Shown piece after piece: positions 62,803-64,000 of a stretch of 64,000 nucleotides of DNA. The translations under genes were made by a program, and so were the position numbers. A model generated the notes under the pieces. The model was not told the DNA's origin. It ran no database searches and saw nothing but the letters and a program-made list of their open reading frames with translations. How positions within the stretch are numbered: the first letter of the stretch is position 1; each line of letters begins with the position of its first letter. Origin of the DNA: Methanomicrobiales archaeon HGW-Methanomicrobiales-1 (lineage in GTDB: Archaea; Halobacteriota; Methanomicrobia; Methanomicrobiales; Methanospirillaceae); assembly GCA_002839675.1 (NCBI GenBank), contig PGYM01000001.1:124736-188735 (forward strand). The letters are read 5' to 3'.

Positions 62803-64000
62803 TTACTGCTGCCAGGCAGGGCGTTCCATTGTTGCGGTGATATCGGCAACCGTCTCGCCCCTGCGCATGAGTCCGGCCTGTGTTCCCTTGATCAGTACCT
62901 CGGGGCACCGCGGGCGGCTGTTGTACTGTGATGACATGGCATACCCGTAAGCACCGGCATCGAGCACCGCGATGATATCGCCGGCTGCAAGCTGGGGAAG
63001 TTTCCGGTCGGGTGCAAGAATGTCGCCGGTCTCGCAGATGGGGCCGGTTACCGTGTATTCCGAAGAGAGCGGTGCATCGGCCTTGTTTGCAACAATGACT
63101 TCGTGGTAGGAGTCATACATCGCGGGCCGGATGAGCAGGTTAAACCCTGCATCCACGTTGGCAAACCGCTTGTGGGCCGATTTTGTCGAGTTGACCCGGG
63201 TGAGGAGAATTGTCGAATCAGCAACAAGTGAGCGGCCGGGTTCAATCCAGAGTTCCGGGGTGATCCCGCAGGCCTCAACACCGGCTTTGAAGACCGGGAT
63301 GACCTTTGCGGCATAGTCCTCCGGGGACGGTGACGGGTCGGTATCGTGGTGGTACGGAATTCCCAGTCCGCCACCGAGATCGATGAACTCGAGTTTCACG
63401 CCAAGGTTGGTGAGTTCCTTTGCGATCCGCATCATCACTTCGGCTGCACGGACAAAGGGTTCCACATCGAGGATCTGCGAGCCGATATGGCAGTGAATCC
63501 CGACCGGCTGGATGTTTTTACAGGCAAGGGCCTCTTGGTATGCCGCGGGAATCTCCTTGTGGGGGATGCCGAACTTGCTGGTGGCAAGGCCGGTGGCGAT
63601 CTTCGGGTGGGTGGGGACTTCGAGCGCCGGGTTGACCCGGAACGCGATCTTGACCGTCTTTCCTGCTGCACGAGCCGCTGCATCGAGCTGGTGGAGTTCG
63701 TCGAGCGAATCCACCGAGACTTTCACGCCTTTTTCAACCGCGAGTTTCAGATCGGCCGGGGTCTTGGAACTGCCATTGAAGAGCAGTTTTTCCGGTGCCA
63801 TACCCGCTTCAAGGGCGAGGTGGAGTTCTCCGGATGAGAAGATGTCGGCTCCTGCCCCGAGTTTGGCAAGTGCCCGCATTATCGCGAGATTGCCGTTCGC
63901 TTTTGCGGCGAAGAGCACCTGCACCTTGGGGTAACGGGCACCGAAGGCTTTTTTGTAGCTCTCGAACTGCTCGATGACTCGGTCCTCGCTCGTGACGTAG
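62803..64000 (-). CDS. lysA: Diaminopimelate decarboxylase (partial, N terminus outside the window)
   Basis: LysA decarboxylates meso-diaminopimelate to L-lysine with PLP. The frame runs open to the window edge with a family-like sequence (YVTSEDRVIEQFESYKKAFG), so only a few dozen N-terminal residues are missing. Motifs are the PLP lysine in FAAKANGNLAI, the His in GIHCHIGSQI, the phosphate-binding GGGLGIPYH region, EPGRSLVADS, and CETGDILAPDR near the dimer active site. It ends 12 bases before rpa on the same strand, so transcription may continue into rpa. Confidence 0.95.
   Translation of the reverse strand, partial: YVTSEDRVIEQFESYKKAFGARYPKVQVLFAAKANGNLAIMRALAKLGAGADIFSSGELHLALEAGMAPEKLLFNGSSKTPADLKLAVEKGVKVSVDSLDELHQLDAAARAAGKTVKIAFRVNPALEVPTHPKIATGLATSKFGIPHKEIPAAYQEALACKNIQPVGIHCHIGSQILDVEPFVRAAEVMMRIAKELTNLGVKLEFIDLGGGLGIPYHHDTDPSPSPEDYAAKVIPVFKAGVEACGITPELWIEPGRSLVADSTILLTRVNSTKSAHKRFANVDAGFNLLIRPAMYDSYHEVIVANKADAPLSSEYTVTGPICETGDILAPDRKLPQLAAGDIIAVLDAGAYGYAMSSQYNSRPRCPEVLIKGTQAGLMRRGETVADITATMERPAWQQ

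Noticed and set aside
1-64000. CRISPR arrays, tRNA or rRNA genes, transposases and integrases
   Set aside because: I looked for regularly spaced direct repeats, tRNA arm patterns and transposase or integrase motifs and saw none that I could support; the repeats listed are irregular, flanking or palindromic.

Overview
The window looks like chromosomal DNA of a hydrogen- and formate-using methanogenic archaeon of the order Methanomicrobiales, most like Methanoregula or a relative. This is inferred from gene content; no rRNA is present to prove it. Supporting genes are an F420-linked formate dehydrogenase (fdhAB), an FmdE-like protein, archaeal TBP, thermosome, histone, RadA, FEN-1, an RPA-type SSB, a presenilin-like protease of the Methanoculleus type, the TfuA/YcaO pair linked to thioamidation of methyl-coenzyme M reductase, and very large PAS sensor kinases. 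Translation signals match the archaeal anti-Shine-Dalgarno (GGAGGTGAT-like), and several genes look leaderless.

Layout. 0-11.3 kb is a molybdenum/tungsten neighbourhood: a MoeA/PBP-like fusion, fdhBA, an FmdE-family protein, a molybdenum-storage-type amino acid kinase, a TupA-type oxyanion-binding lipoprotein and a MOT1-type molybdate permease. 11.5-15.8 kb holds two surface proteins, a siroheme Dsr-like protein, hisD and a small inverted-repeat locus. 15.8-19.6 kb is an overlapping three-gene unit: a BrxD-like ATPase, a TPR protein with a winged helix, and a glycosyltransferase. 20-33 kb is mostly housekeeping (pyrG-guaAB, argD-hisC-adenylate kinase-phospholipid synthase, thermosome, tfuA-ycaO). 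33.4-44.3 kb is a signalling block: a 12-PAS histidine kinase, a CHASE4 kinase, a response regulator, a PAS protein and a RecA-like partner.

44.7-54.4 kb is the accessory part. A roughly 640-bp array of G/C-rich hairpins lies directly upstream of tbp. It is followed by an AT-rich orphan gene, a NucS-like/DUF5655 nuclease, a remnant of a restriction-modification enzyme, a Fic protein, a rhuM gene framed by 158-bp direct repeats, and a set of orphan genes with a degenerate nuclease fold and a 44-residue membrane peptide. 54.4-64 kb returns to information processing and housekeeping: FEN-1, a frameshifted small membrane gene, presenilin-like protease, NOG1-like GTPase, HTH-CBS regulator, histone, PRC-barrel protein, phosphoglycolate phosphatase, radA, rpa, and lysA, which is cut by the window edge.

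I saw no rRNA, tRNA, CRISPR array, transposase or integrase gene. Several dispersed or tandem non-coding repeats are described below; a composite hairpin element occurs at both 30.1-30.4 and 56.8-57.0 kb.
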